From contig CADEFN010000008.1 in the NCBI GenBank assembly GCA_902826615.1, positions 169,620-233,619 of the forward strand: DNA of 64,000 nt, written 5' to 3'. Position numbers and translations under genes: made by a program. Each line of letters starts with the position of its first letter. Position 1 is the first letter of the stretch. Shown piece by piece: positions 53,934-63,053 of the stretch. The DNA is from an uncultured Gemmatimonadota bacterium (lineage in GTDB: Bacteria; Gemmatimonadota; Gemmatimonadetes; Gemmatimonadales; Gemmatimonadaceae). The notes beneath the pieces were generated by a model that worked only from the letters and a program-made list of their open reading frames with translations, had not been told where the DNA came from and ran no database searches.

Positions 53934-54749
53934 ATGCCCGCTCGCTCGATTGGTACCGCCACGATCTCGTTCGGTCTCGTCTCGGTTCCCGTGAACGTGT
54001 ACTCGTCGTCGGAATCGCGTCAGAGTGTCTCGTTCAACCTGCTTTCCAAGAAAAGCGGAACGCGACTCAAGCAGCAGTACATCGATCCCAAGACGAGCGA
54101 GGTGGTGCCGCGCGAGGAGATGGTCAAGGGGTACGAGTTTGCCAAGGACCAGTACGTGGTCTTCACCTCCGAGGAGCTCAAAACGCTCGAAGAGAAGGCG
54201 ACCAGCACAATCGACATTGCGGAGTTTGTGCCCCTCGCCAAGGTGGATCGCGAGTACCTGGACAAGGTGTATTTTCTGGGCCCTGACAAGGGCGGCGATC
54301 GTGCCTACCGCCTCCTGGCCGAAGCGCTCCTGCAGACGGGTCGCGCCGCACTCGGCCAGTACGCGGCGCGTGGACAGCAGCACCTCGTGCTCCTTCGCCC
54401 GCGTGACGGCGTACTCGTCATGGAGCAGTTGCACTACGCCGATGAGTTGCGTTCGGTGAAGGAAGTGCCCGTGGGTGAAGGGGAGATCAAACCCGTTGAG
54501 CTGACCCTCGCCAAACAACTCATCGAGCAGACGGCGAGTGACGAGTTCCATCCGGAGCGGTATCGCGACACCGTCCGCGAGCGGGTTCTCGAGGCGATCA
54601 ACAAGAAGGTCGACGGGCAGGAGATCACCGCCGAGCCGAGTCAGGATGGTGGCGGCAAAATCATCGACCTGATGGAGGCGCTCAAGGCCAGTCTTTCGCG
54701 TCAGGCAAGCGAAGGCGAAACCGCAGATGGGGAGCGCAAGGCCTCGTGA
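53934..54749 (+). CDS. ku: Ku-family DNA end-binding protein
   Basis: 271 residues from ATG 53934. The N-terminus ARSIGTATISFGLVSVPVNVYSS is the bacterial Ku signature, and the bridge-forming core (DRAYRLLAEALLQTGRAALGQY, VLLRPRDGVLVMEQLHYADELR) is intact. As a homodimer it rings DNA ends and recruits LigD. The C-terminal lysine-rich tail is short, so this is a small bacterial Ku. A frame running from 53781 adds unrelated residues. Confidence 0.95.
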   Translation: MPARSIGTATISFGLVSVPVNVYSSSESRQSVSFNLLSKKSGTRLKQQYIDPKTSEVVPREEMVKGYEFAKDQYVVFTSEELKTLEEKATSTIDIAEFVPLAKVDREYLDKVYFLGPDKGGDRAYRLLAEALLQTGRAALGQYAARGQQHLVLLRPRDGVLVMEQLHYADELRSVKEVPVGEGEIKPVELTLAKQLIEQTASDEFHPERYRDTVRERVLEAINKKVDGQEITAEPSQDGGGKIIDLMEALKASLSRQASEGETADGERKAS

Positions 54750-55453
54750 AGGTCCTGGTGGGGACCAGCGGCTACGCATTCAAGGAATGGAAGGGTCCGT
54801 TTTACCCCGAGGACCTCTCCGACGACGCGATGCTCCAGTACTACGGCACGCAGTTTCCCACCGTCGAGATCAACAACACCTTCTACCGGCTCCCTAAAGA
54901 GCATGTGCTTGCCGAGTGGGCTTCGCAGGTGCCGGATGAGTTCCGGATCGTCATCAAGGCGTCGCAGCGGATTACCCACCATGCGCGCCTCAAGGCGGAC
55001 GAGGCCGCCAGCCCCCTGGAGTTTCTACTGAAGAATGTGGCGGTCCTTGGTGACAAGCTTGGCGCCATCCTCTTTCAGTGTCCGCCGCACCTCAAGAAGG
55101 ACCTCGCTCGGCTTCAGCGCTTTTGCGATCTGCTCCCTTCAGAGCGGCGCTTCACCTTCGAGTTCCGGCATCCCAGCTGGTTCGAAGATGACATCGTCGC
55201 TGAGTTGCGGGCGCGCAATCACGCCCTGACGATCACCGACCAGGACGAATTCTCCTCGCCGATGATTCCCACGGCCGATTGGGGTTTCTTGCGGCTGCAT
55301 CGTTTTGACTACGACGATCGGGCGCTCACCACCTGGGCCAGGCGTGTGCTCGATGAGCCCTGGAAGGAGTCGTACGTCTTCTTCAAGCACGACTACGCGC
55401 CGTTCACGGGACCTCCGGCGGTGGCGGCCTTTCTCAAGGCCATTCCTGCCTGA
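54746..55453 (+). CDS. DUF72-family protein
   Basis: 235 residues from a GTG start that overlaps the ku stop (GTGA). The TIM-barrel-like motifs VGTSGYAFKEWKGPFYP, FPTVEINNTFYRLP, ILFQCPPHLKKD and FEFRHPSWF define DUF72, whose biochemical role is unsettled. Translational coupling to ku suggests a part in the same repair process, a linkage seen in other bacteria (from memory). A CGAGCG/CGCTCG hairpin (55454-55469) follows the stop. Confidence 0.92.
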   Translation: MKVLVGTSGYAFKEWKGPFYPEDLSDDAMLQYYGTQFPTVEINNTFYRLPKEHVLAEWASQVPDEFRIVIKASQRITHHARLKADEAASPLEFLLKNVAVLGDKLGAILFQCPPHLKKDLARLQRFCDLLPSERRFTFEFRHPSWFEDDIVAELRARNHALTITDQDEFSSPMIPTADWGFLRLHRFDYDDRALTTWARRVLDEPWKESYVFFKHDYAPFTGPPAVAAFLKAIPA

Positions 55454-55477
55454 CGAGCGCGGACGCTCGGTCCCGCG

Positions 55478-58360
55478 TCAGCTGCCGAGCAGGCCTGCTT
55501 CTGCCAGAAAGGTGCGGTCGTCACACACCTTGCTGCCCCGTTCGTCGGCATAGGTCATCACCAGACGATCCTTGGTGCGCGTCATCCCCACATAGAGCAG
55601 GCGCCGCGCTTCCTCGATGTCATCGTCGCTCCACTTGTCCGGTTTGCCCGCCAGCAGATCGTTGTTGGTGACTCCTGCGATGTAGACCCGGGAAAACTCG
55701 AGGCCCTTGGTGGAGTGCAGGGTGAGGAGGTTCACGCGATCGTGGTCGGGGCGCGCGCCATCTTGTTGTGACAGCACGACCGTCTCGAGAAACTGAGAGA
55801 TCTGCTCGCCTAACGGCGCGTCGGAGGGGAGGGCTTCCATGAGCCGGCGCAGACGCGCCATGAGTTCGGGGTAGCGACCATCGGCGTCCTTTTCGGCCCG
55901 CACGCGCGCCATGAGGACGGAGCCCCCGAGCCGGTCGATGACTTCCTCATACGTGGGCCACTCCGCCGCCCCGCGTCGTTCGCGCGCCTCACGATAAACC
56001 TCGAGGCTTCGGCTGTTTCGAAAAAGCGGAAAGACCTGAATGTGCGGAAAGAGCCGCCCTGCTTCGTCAGGGCGCTCGTGGGCGAGGGCTATTCCGAGTG
56101 CGAGGTACTCGAGGCCGCTGCCCAGCGCAGTCTTGCGGGCACGCTCGAGCTTGAGTGCATTGAGGCGGGGAAAGACCGCGGCGAGGGTGAGAGTGTCGTC
56201 CAGCGCCCGATGACTGCTCCCGGGGTCGATACCAAAGGCCGACGCCAGCTCTTCCAGCTTGCGGCTCCCAGGATGCAGTTCGCGCGCGAGGGGAAGGGAG
56301 TCATAGCCACGCAGATCATGAGTAGTCCCGAGCCGGGTGAGCTCCGCCCTCAGCAGGGGAAAGTCATACGTGTGACCATTGTGCGCGACGGTGAGGTCGG
56401 TGCCCAGAAAGTCGCGCAGCGCGGGCCACACCTCACCGAACGCGGGAGCCGTGCTCACCATGGCGTTGGTGATGCCCGTTTTTTCGGTGACCTTTGCCGG
56501 AATCTCACACCCGGGGTTGACCAGGGTGCTCCAACTGTCGACAACATGCCCGGAGCGCACACGGACCGCGCCGATTTCAGTGATACGTGCCTGACGCGGA
56601 TCGAGCGCCGTGGCTTCGAAGTCGAGTGCCACAAAGTCGTTGAAGACATTGCGAAACTCCCTGGTGGCCAGCAGCTGCAAAGCCTTGAAGAGTCCCAGTG
56701 CGACGCCGAGCGACGGTGTGGTGTCTTGCGTCAGCGTCAGCGGGCCATCCGGGTGCGGACGATCAAGGAGCAGGCGGCTCAGCTGCGCCTTCTCCAACAT
56801 GCCACGCAGCGCCACGTCCAGTCCTCCCATGGGGGCGAAGGCTACCGGTCGCCCCGATACAAGGGCGTGTGAGAGATCGGCCGCGAGCGCCTGCACTTCA
56901 GGGTTGGCCTGCGGGTCGCTCAAATCATCATGCAGTTCGTCGAGCGCAGAGCGGTATTGCCCGACGCGCTGCGACAGGAGCTCGAAGACCAGGCCGTCGA
57001 GCCGCGTGTGCTGCTCGGGGAGCACCGCCAGGTTCTCGATTTCCACCTGGGCACGGCGGATCATGCGTGAGTCTTCGGTGCCTTTGCGCTCACGAGCGAT
57101 TTCGTTCAGCTGCCGACCGAGGTCGTTGTCTCGCTGCTCGGCGCGCAGCTGCGCGTCGGCAAAGAGCATGGAAGGGAGCACGGCGCGAAAGAACTCACCT
57201 TCCCGCACGGGGTCCGAGGGTTGGGCAATCACACGCAGCGCTGCCATGAGGTAGGCCACCGTCGGGTCGTCGGCGAGCGCGCGGCCCAGTGCCATGTGGC
57301 AGGGAATGCCGGCGCGCAACAACTCCGCTTCCAGTCCGGAGCCCATCTCATTCGTGCGGTAAAGCACTCCCACTTCACCCCAGGGATGCCCGTGTGTCGC
57401 ATGGTCGTGTTGCAGATCGTCGACCAGCCAGGCCATCTCGTCGTCGGCTGTGGCGAATCGCTGTACCTGCACGGGGAAGGGGGACTCGCGTGACGCGCGC
57501 ACCTCCCGTGGCTCGTCGAAAATGCTCCGGTTTTGTGCCACAAGACGTCGAGCCGGCTCGACCACTTGCCGAGGGCAGCGGCGGTTCTCGCCTAACGTCA
57601 CGCGGCTGTGGAGGTGATACGCGTTCACGAACTCGGCAAACACCTTTGGGTCGGCGCCAGCCCAGGAGTAGATGGATTGCTCGTCGTCACCGACGGCAAA
57701 CACGTTCCCGTGCGGAGCCGCGAGACGTTGCACAAAGCGAAACGCAACCGGGTTGAGGTCTTGGAACTCGTCGACGAGCACGTAGTCAAAGCGGGACTGC
57801 ACTGCCTCGGCTACTACGGTGCGATCCATAGCGCCTTCGGCGCGCAGCAGGAGTTGATCGAAGTCGGCCACATTGCGTTTGGCCAGGTACGCTTCGTATT
57901 TGAGAAAGCGCTTTGCGTCGTCGTCGGTGAGGGGCACATCGCGAAAGCGATGTTTGGCAAAGCGGGTGAGGATTCCCCGCTGCCAGGTGCGAGGGGTGCC
58001 GAGTCGCGCCAGCACCGCCGTCTGGTAGTTCTCGTCGGCAATGCCGAAGCCGCGACGCAGCCCAACATGTTCACCATGCGCACGCAGCAACTCGGCGCAA
58101 AAGGCGTGGACCGTCCCGTGTTTCACCGAGCCCTCGGCGGCTCCATGCAGGTCGAGACGCTCCGAGATTTCCTGCGCCGCCTTGTTGGTGAACGTGAAGG
58201 CGCAGATACGGGCGGGGGGAATCCTGTGCACCTCGATGAGGTGACGGATGCGCTCCACCAGGCAGAAGGTTTTGCCCGCTCCCGGTCCCGCGACCACGAG
58301 CACGGGGCCCATCGGCGCTTCTATGGCCCTGCGCTGCTCGTCGGACGGCGTGGGTGGCAT
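55478..58360 (-). CDS. UvrD/Rep-type helicase with inserted DEDDh exonuclease domain
   Basis: About 960 residues. The SF1A helicase has Walker A VVAGPGAGKTF (about 23-33), DEFQDLNP (motif II) and GDDEQSIYSW, then near the C-terminus LTLHSTKGLEFSRVY and RRLLYVGMTRTKDR. Between residues about 575 and 735 it carries a DnaQ-like 3'-5' exonuclease: VALDFEATALDP (DFE), AHNGHTYDF and HRALDDT supply the DEDDh residues. I chose ATG 58360 (MPPTPSDEQRRAI) rather than 58387. Together with ligD, ku and DUF72 it makes a repair cluster, converging on the DUF72 gene. Confidence 0.88.
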   Translation of the reverse strand: MPPTPSDEQRRAIEAPMGPVLVVAGPGAGKTFCLVERIRHLIEVHRIPPARICAFTFTNKAAQEISERLDLHGAAEGSVKHGTVHAFCAELLRAHGEHVGLRRGFGIADENYQTAVLARLGTPRTWQRGILTRFAKHRFRDVPLTDDDAKRFLKYEAYLAKRNVADFDQLLLRAEGAMDRTVVAEAVQSRFDYVLVDEFQDLNPVAFRFVQRLAAPHGNVFAVGDDEQSIYSWAGADPKVFAEFVNAYHLHSRVTLGENRRCPRQVVEPARRLVAQNRSIFDEPREVRASRESPFPVQVQRFATADDEMAWLVDDLQHDHATHGHPWGEVGVLYRTNEMGSGLEAELLRAGIPCHMALGRALADDPTVAYLMAALRVIAQPSDPVREGEFFRAVLPSMLFADAQLRAEQRDNDLGRQLNEIARERKGTEDSRMIRRAQVEIENLAVLPEQHTRLDGLVFELLSQRVGQYRSALDELHDDLSDPQANPEVQALAADLSHALVSGRPVAFAPMGGLDVALRGMLEKAQLSRLLLDRPHPDGPLTLTQDTTPSLGVALGLFKALQLLATREFRNVFNDFVALDFEATALDPRQARITEIGAVRVRSGHVVDSWSTLVNPGCEIPAKVTEKTGITNAMVSTAPAFGEVWPALRDFLGTDLTVAHNGHTYDFPLLRAELTRLGTTHDLRGYDSLPLARELHPGSRKLEELASAFGIDPGSSHRALDDTLTLAAVFPRLNALKLERARKTALGSGLEYLALGIALAHERPDEAGRLFPHIQVFPLFRNSRSLEVYREARERRGAAEWPTYEEVIDRLGGSVLMARVRAEKDADGRYPELMARLRRLMEALPSDAPLGEQISQFLETVVLSQQDGARPDHDRVNLLTLHSTKGLEFSRVYIAGVTNNDLLAGKPDKWSDDDIEEARRLLYVGMTRTKDRLVMTYADERGSKVCDDRTFLAEAGLLGS

Positions 58361-58483
58361 CGTGTGAAAACTACCCCGGCACGTCACGTCAGTGTCAGCG
58401 GGAGCCTTACGTCCAACGGGCCGCTCCCCGACGCCATCTGCCTCTCCAAGCCTCTAGCTATCCATCACCCATAGCCACTGTGT

Positions 58484-59038
58484 ATGCGACCCCTCATTCG
58501 CACTCTTCTCATCGCGCCGATTGTGTATGTCTTCAGCGCCTGTGTTCCTGCCTTTACCGTTGGTGCGAACGCGGCATCGGACCTCCAGCCGTCGGCATAT
58601 CGCACCTTCAGCTGGGAGATGCCCGATCAATTCCCCACCGGGGACCCCCGTCTCGATAACAACCCGTTTTTTGTGCAGGAACTGCAGAAGGCGGTAGAGG
58701 GGCAGCTGGGCAAGCTCGGCTTGAGTCCCGCCAAGTCGGGTGCGGACCTCTCGGTGCACTTCCATGCCACCGTCCGGGATCGGGTCAATGTGTACGACGT
58801 CGACCAAGCCGCGGGCTACGACCAGCGTGGGTACCAGGGCACCCAAACCGTTCAGTACGAAGAAGGCACTGTGCTGGTGGATATCGCCGACGTGAAGGGC
58901 AAACGAGTCATCTGGCGCGGATGGATGCAGACCGATCTGAGCGGCGCCATCGGCAATAACGACGAACTCGTGAAACGCGTCCGCGAAGGGATGGCCAAGC
59001 TTTTTGCGCAGTTCCCCGCGGGGTGCATCGCACCCTGA
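58484..59038 (+). CDS. DUF4136 lipoprotein
   Basis: 184 residues. The signal MRPLIRTLLIAPIVYVFSAC ends in a lipobox. The DUF4136 pattern is visible: AYRTFSWEMPD, DLSVHFHATVRDR, GTVLVDIADVKGKRVIWRGWMQ and a C-terminal MAKLFAQFP. Members are envelope lipoproteins of unknown function. The stop overlaps a 12-base palindrome TGACAGCTGTCA (59036-59047). Confidence 0.88.
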   Translation: MRPLIRTLLIAPIVYVFSACVPAFTVGANAASDLQPSAYRTFSWEMPDQFPTGDPRLDNNPFFVQELQKAVEGQLGKLGLSPAKSGADLSVHFHATVRDRVNVYDVDQAAGYDQRGYQGTQTVQYEEGTVLVDIADVKGKRVIWRGWMQTDLSGAIGNNDELVKRVREGMAKLFAQFPAGCIAP

Positions 59039-59235
59039 CAGCTGTCATAGAGAGGCGGGAAACCATAGCGGCGTTGCCGCGGTCCAACCGGTAACAGACG
59101 GGGGGATCGCGGCTCGTCGCGTCCAGCCTACGGTTGATCACCGCGGGGTTGGGGCGATCGGTGGATTTCGTCACCTTGTCCGGTGTATGTGCCGCGTGGG
59201 ATTCCCCGCCCGGCCATTCCTCTCGCCCCGGCAGC

Positions 59236-61530
59236 ATGGTCACAGGCGTTACGACTACCTTCGCCGTTCGCCGGACCACCTGGGTGTACATCCTGGCGGC
59301 GTGGACGTTATACGGGCTGGTGCACGCCTCGCTGTGGACGCTTGGGCACTCGGAGCCCGCCGTCGGCTGGAAGTACATCTTTCCGAGTGCACTCGCGGTC
59401 GCGTGGTCGTGGGCGCTTCTGACCCCTGTGGTGTTCGCGGCGGCACGCACCTTCGCCCCGGCCCGAGTGGGGTGGGCGACCTCTGTGGTTGCGCACGCCC
59501 TCGGCGCCTTGATCGTCGCGCTGGTCATGACGGGTATCCGGCTTGAGGCGATTGCCTTCTTTTCCGGATATGACCGGCCCTCCTTTGCGCCCAACTTCGC
59601 CTGGTGGATGGACGTCTGGGTCTTTGTCTACATCACCCTTGTGGTGATCGGCAATGCCCTCGATGCACAACGTCGTTATGCCGACCGCACCCTGCGTGCG
59701 TCGCTCCTCGAAGGTCAGCTGGCGCGCACCCAGCTCCAGTACCTCGAGTCGCAACTGCAGCCGCACTTCCTGTTCAATGCGCTCAACACAATTCAGGAGC
59801 TCGCGCACGAGGCACCGGCGGCCTCCGAGCGCATGCTGCGTCGCCTGCGGGCGCTCCTGACCCTCTCGCTCGAGCGTCATGGTCAGGATGAAGTGGCCCT
59901 CTCCGACGAACTGGCGGCGCTCGAGCCCTATCTGGACATCCAGCGGACGCGTTTCTCCAACTGGCTGAGTGTCGATGTCGATGTGCCGGCCGACGCGCGC
60001 GAGGTGCGGGTGCCCCATCTGGTGCTGCAGCCCCTGGTAGAGAACGCGATCCGGCACGGACTCGCGGTGCGAAAAGGACCTGGACATATCCGCATTCAGG
60101 GCAGGCGAACGGGTGACACCCTGGTGCTGCGGGTCGAGGATGATGGGGCCGGGCTCCGCGAGGGCGCAGGGCCAGGGATCGGCCTGACCAATGTGATGGA
60201 GCGATTGAAGCAGTTGTACGGCAGTGAGCAATCGCTCCGATTGGGGAAGCGCGAACCGCAGGGTACGCTGGTGGAGATCCGCCTACCGTGGCGTACCGCA
60301 CCACAGACGCCGCCACCCGAGCGCGCGTGGCCAGTGGAGAACGCCGACTGGCGCACGGGAGAGTTTGCCGCGCGGCCGGTGCCGGCCACCCCCACCAGCG
60401 GACAGCAAGTGCCCGGCCGCGCCGACGCGGGGGACGTGGCCACGACGCCGGTGCTGTCGTGGAAGGGATGGCTGGGCATTACCGGGGTGTGGCTGGTGCT
60501 GGCGGTGTTCTGGACGAACCAGTTTGTCCTGATGACCCGCATGGAGCCGAGGTCGTCGCCGCTCAATCTCTGGGAGGCCGCCAGTGCGCAGCTGGCCGGC
60601 TCCGCGGTGTGGCTGGTGTTGTCGCTACCGGCCTTGTGGATGGCGCGTCGCTTCCGCTTTGCGCCCGGCAACTGGCCGCAGCGTCTGCCGGTGCATCTCG
60701 TGGCGGCGACGGCGTGTGGCTTTGTGCATGTAGGGGTGCTGACCGTCGGCGGGTTTTCGTCGGCACCCGTGCTGTCGATGTCGAGTCTCAATCCCCTCAC
60801 CGGCGACTTCTTCATCTACCTGGGGCTCCTCGCCTGGTCCCATGCGCGGGACTTTGTGGCGCGGTTCAGGGCGCGGGAAATCGAGACCGCGCAGCTCAGC
60901 GCGCAGATCGCCCGGTCGCGGTTTCAGGCCATGCGTGTGCAGCTGCGTCCGGAATTTGTGCTCGCAACGCTCGAGTACCTGGAGGGCCTGGTGCACACCA
61001 ACGCCGAGCGCGCCGAGCGCCTGATTGCCCGCCTCGCCGACGTGTTGCGTTGCACCCTGGATGTGAGCCGCATTCGCGCCACCACGGTCGACCAGGAAAT
61101 GCAGCTGGTGGAGGCCTGTGTGGAAACGCACCGGCTTGGTGTCAGGCCGGGAATTCACCTGCGGGCTCATGTCGAAGGCGGAGCGGGCGAAACCCTGGTC
61201 CCCAGTCGGCTCATCTGTGCCACGGTGGACGAATTGCTGGCCAATGCGGTGGTGCTGGAGGGGGCGGAGCTGACCCTCTCCGTGGAAGCGATCCGGGTGT
61301 CGGGCTACACCAGGATCACTGTCCGCGCCGAGGGAGCGGCCGAACCACGAGGCGGACGCGGTCACTCGTGGTGGCATCGCGATGGCGTCGCCGAACGGGC
61401 GGTGGAGAGTGCCGACGCCACGGTGTCTGTCCTGGTCCCCGACCGGCATACGGTCATGCTGATGGTCGGAGGCGATGGCGTCATGCCAGAGGAACCGGCG
61501 ATGACGGGCGAGGTACTGATGATGACATGA
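59236..61530 (+). CDS. Double LytS-type sensor histidine kinase with degenerate second module
   Basis: 764 residues from ATG 59236. Two membrane-plus-kinase modules follow each other. Module 1 has four helices, then the HisKA_LytS motif QLQPHFLFNALN (His177) and an ATPase with LQPLVENAIRHG (about 265-276) and PGIGLTNVMERL, so it should be active. After a linker near residue 400 come four more helices and module 2, where the phosphoacceptor motif reads QLRPEFVLATLEYLEG (Glu573 instead of His). The ATPase retains only VDELLANAV and lacks G-boxes. The partner regulator is encoded 70 bases downstream. Confidence 0.85.
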   Translation: MVTGVTTTFAVRRTTWVYILAAWTLYGLVHASLWTLGHSEPAVGWKYIFPSALAVAWSWALLTPVVFAAARTFAPARVGWATSVVAHALGALIVALVMTGIRLEAIAFFSGYDRPSFAPNFAWWMDVWVFVYITLVVIGNALDAQRRYADRTLRASLLEGQLARTQLQYLESQLQPHFLFNALNTIQELAHEAPAASERMLRRLRALLTLSLERHGQDEVALSDELAALEPYLDIQRTRFSNWLSVDVDVPADAREVRVPHLVLQPLVENAIRHGLAVRKGPGHIRIQGRRTGDTLVLRVEDDGAGLREGAGPGIGLTNVMERLKQLYGSEQSLRLGKREPQGTLVEIRLPWRTAPQTPPPERAWPVENADWRTGEFAARPVPATPTSGQQVPGRADAGDVATTPVLSWKGWLGITGVWLVLAVFWTNQFVLMTRMEPRSSPLNLWEAASAQLAGSAVWLVLSLPALWMARRFRFAPGNWPQRLPVHLVAATACGFVHVGVLTVGGFSSAPVLSMSSLNPLTGDFFIYLGLLAWSHARDFVARFRAREIETAQLSAQIARSRFQAMRVQLRPEFVLATLEYLEGLVHTNAERAERLIARLADVLRCTLDVSRIRATTVDQEMQLVEACVETHRLGVRPGIHLRAHVEGGAGETLVPSRLICATVDELLANAVVLEGAELTLSVEAIRVSGYTRITVRAEGAAEPRGGRGHSWWHRDGVAERAVESADATVSVLVPDRHTVMLMVGGDGVMPEEPAMTGEVLMMT

Positions 61531-61600
61531 CTGGCGCCGTCCATCGGGGCCGGAGAGTTGCTGCGCCACCCTGGCGCGTGATGGTCACACCAACCGGGAA

Positions 61601-62443
61601 ATGCCTATGCCAATTCGTGTGTTGATTGTGGACGACGAACCGATTGCTCGCCGCAGGCTTCAGCGACTCCTCCATCAGGAAAATGATGTGGAGGTGATGC
61701 CAGAGGCCGGAACCGGACGCGATGCGATCGAGGCCATCCAGCGGGAACGCCCCGACCTCGTGCTCCTCGACGTCCAGATGCCGGACGTCGACGGGTTCGG
61801 GGTGGTGGAGGCGCTGGGGGTCGACCACATGCCCCCGACGATTTTTGTCACGGCCTACAACGAGTATGCAGTCCGTGCATTCGATGTGCACGCCATCGAC
61901 TACCTGCTCAAACCCTTTGATGCCGATCGATTCCGGGCGGCGTTTGCGAGGGCGCGTGTGCATCTGGAGCAGCTGTCCTCGGCGGAGCAGGGTAGGCGCA
62001 TCCGGGCCTTGCTGGAGCAGGTGCTCGGCGAAGGGGCTGTGGCGGCGGCCGAGCGTCCGTCCAATGGCAGCAGCGCGCCGGCGCAGGCCCCCGCGCCGCG
62101 GCATCGGTACGTGGACCGGCTCATGGTAAAACACGATGGGCGGGTCTTCTTTGTCAAAGTGACTGATGTCGACTGGTTCGAGGCATCGGGGAACTATGTC
62201 CGGATCCATACGGGCAAGGTGTCGCATCTCATTCGCGAGACCATGCAGCGCGTCGAAGCACAGCTTGATCCATCGATGTTCGTGCGGATTCACCGCGCGG
62301 TCATCGTGAACCTCGACCGCATTCGGGAGCTCCAGCCCTGGTTTGCGGGTGACTACGTGGTCATTCTCCGCGATGGGCGTCAGCTCAAGCTGAGTCGGAC
62401 GTACCGCGAGCACCTCAACAGCCGGATGCAGCGCCTGGCGTAG
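61601..62443 (+). CDS. LytTR-family response regulator
   Basis: 280 residues: a receiver domain with VLIVDDEPIARRRL and the phosphoacceptor D57 in LVLLDVQMPD, an Ala/Pro linker, and a LytTR DNA-binding domain (about 170-280; DVDWFEASGNYVRIHTG, FVRIHRAVIVNLDRI, LKLSRTYREHL). It is the expected partner of the upstream kinase and probably controls envelope or extracellular genes by binding imperfect direct repeats. Confidence 0.93.
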   Translation: MPMPIRVLIVDDEPIARRRLQRLLHQENDVEVMPEAGTGRDAIEAIQRERPDLVLLDVQMPDVDGFGVVEALGVDHMPPTIFVTAYNEYAVRAFDVHAIDYLLKPFDADRFRAAFARARVHLEQLSSAEQGRRIRALLEQVLGEGAVAAAERPSNGSSAPAQAPAPRHRYVDRLMVKHDGRVFFVKVTDVDWFEASGNYVRIHTGKVSHLIRETMQRVEAQLDPSMFVRIHRAVIVNLDRIRELQPWFAGDYVVILRDGRQLKLSRTYREHLNSRMQRLA

Positions 62444-62522
62444 TTCAAGTTGCTGCTCTGAATGGTCGATACCCGCTCGTACGCGAGGGCCCGCTGTGGG
62501 TCCTCCGTATGACGGGGATCAG

Positions 62523-62957
62523 ATGACTCCGGCCGTTTCCCTGACCGCCATTGCTGCCGCTCGACGCGCCCTCGTGATCGACGACGAGGGCGCTATTCGT
62601 GCGGTGCTCCGACGATGGCTGGAGCGCAAAGGTTGGGTTGTTGATGAAGCCGAGGATGGTGCGGATGCCCTCAAGTACCTCGGCGCACATGACGTCCCGC
62701 GTGGGCGCGAGTACGACCTGATAGTGGCGGACATTCGCATGCCGCGCATGGGCGGTGATGAACTGCACCACTGGCTGACGGCCCACCGGCCCGAACTCGT
62801 CGACCGACTGGTGATCTCCACAGGAGACCAGTTCGAGGGGGGCGCCGCCGAGTTTCTGGCGTCCACAGGCTGCCGCCTTCTGCTCAAGCCTTTCGAGCTC
62901 TCGGCCCTCTCGTCGCTGCTCCATTCGACCGCGCCTGCTAAGCGTCACTTGGTCTGA
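62523..62957 (+). CDS. Single-domain response regulator (receiver only)
   Basis: 144 residues from ATG 62523. Contains ALVIDDEGAIRAVLRRWLERKGW, the phosphoacceptor D70 in LIVADIRMPRMGG, and the conserved lysine in LLLKPFEL. No output domain is present, so it probably acts by protein contact or in a phosphorelay. It follows the LytTR gene by 79 bases. Confidence 0.88.
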   Translation: MTPAVSLTAIAAARRALVIDDEGAIRAVLRRWLERKGWVVDEAEDGADALKYLGAHDVPRGREYDLIVADIRMPRMGGDELHHWLTAHRPELVDRLVISTGDQFEGGAAEFLASTGCRLLLKPFELSALSSLLHSTAPAKRHLV

Positions 62958-63053
62958 GGCTGCGCTGAAGTAGCAGACCGGTTGGACCGACACTGGTCAT
63001 GGAGCGCCCGACAACATCGCGAACCGGGCTTCCCCTCCTCAGGACTAGAAGAG

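Noticed and set aside
55454..55469. CGAGCG/CGCTCG hairpin as an intrinsic terminator
   Set aside because: The stem is only six pairs and no T-run follows on either strand.
59036..59047. TGACAGCTGTCA palindrome as an operator
   Set aside because: It overlaps the stop codon of the DUF4136 gene and lies about 190 bases from the next start, with no promoter boxes nearby.
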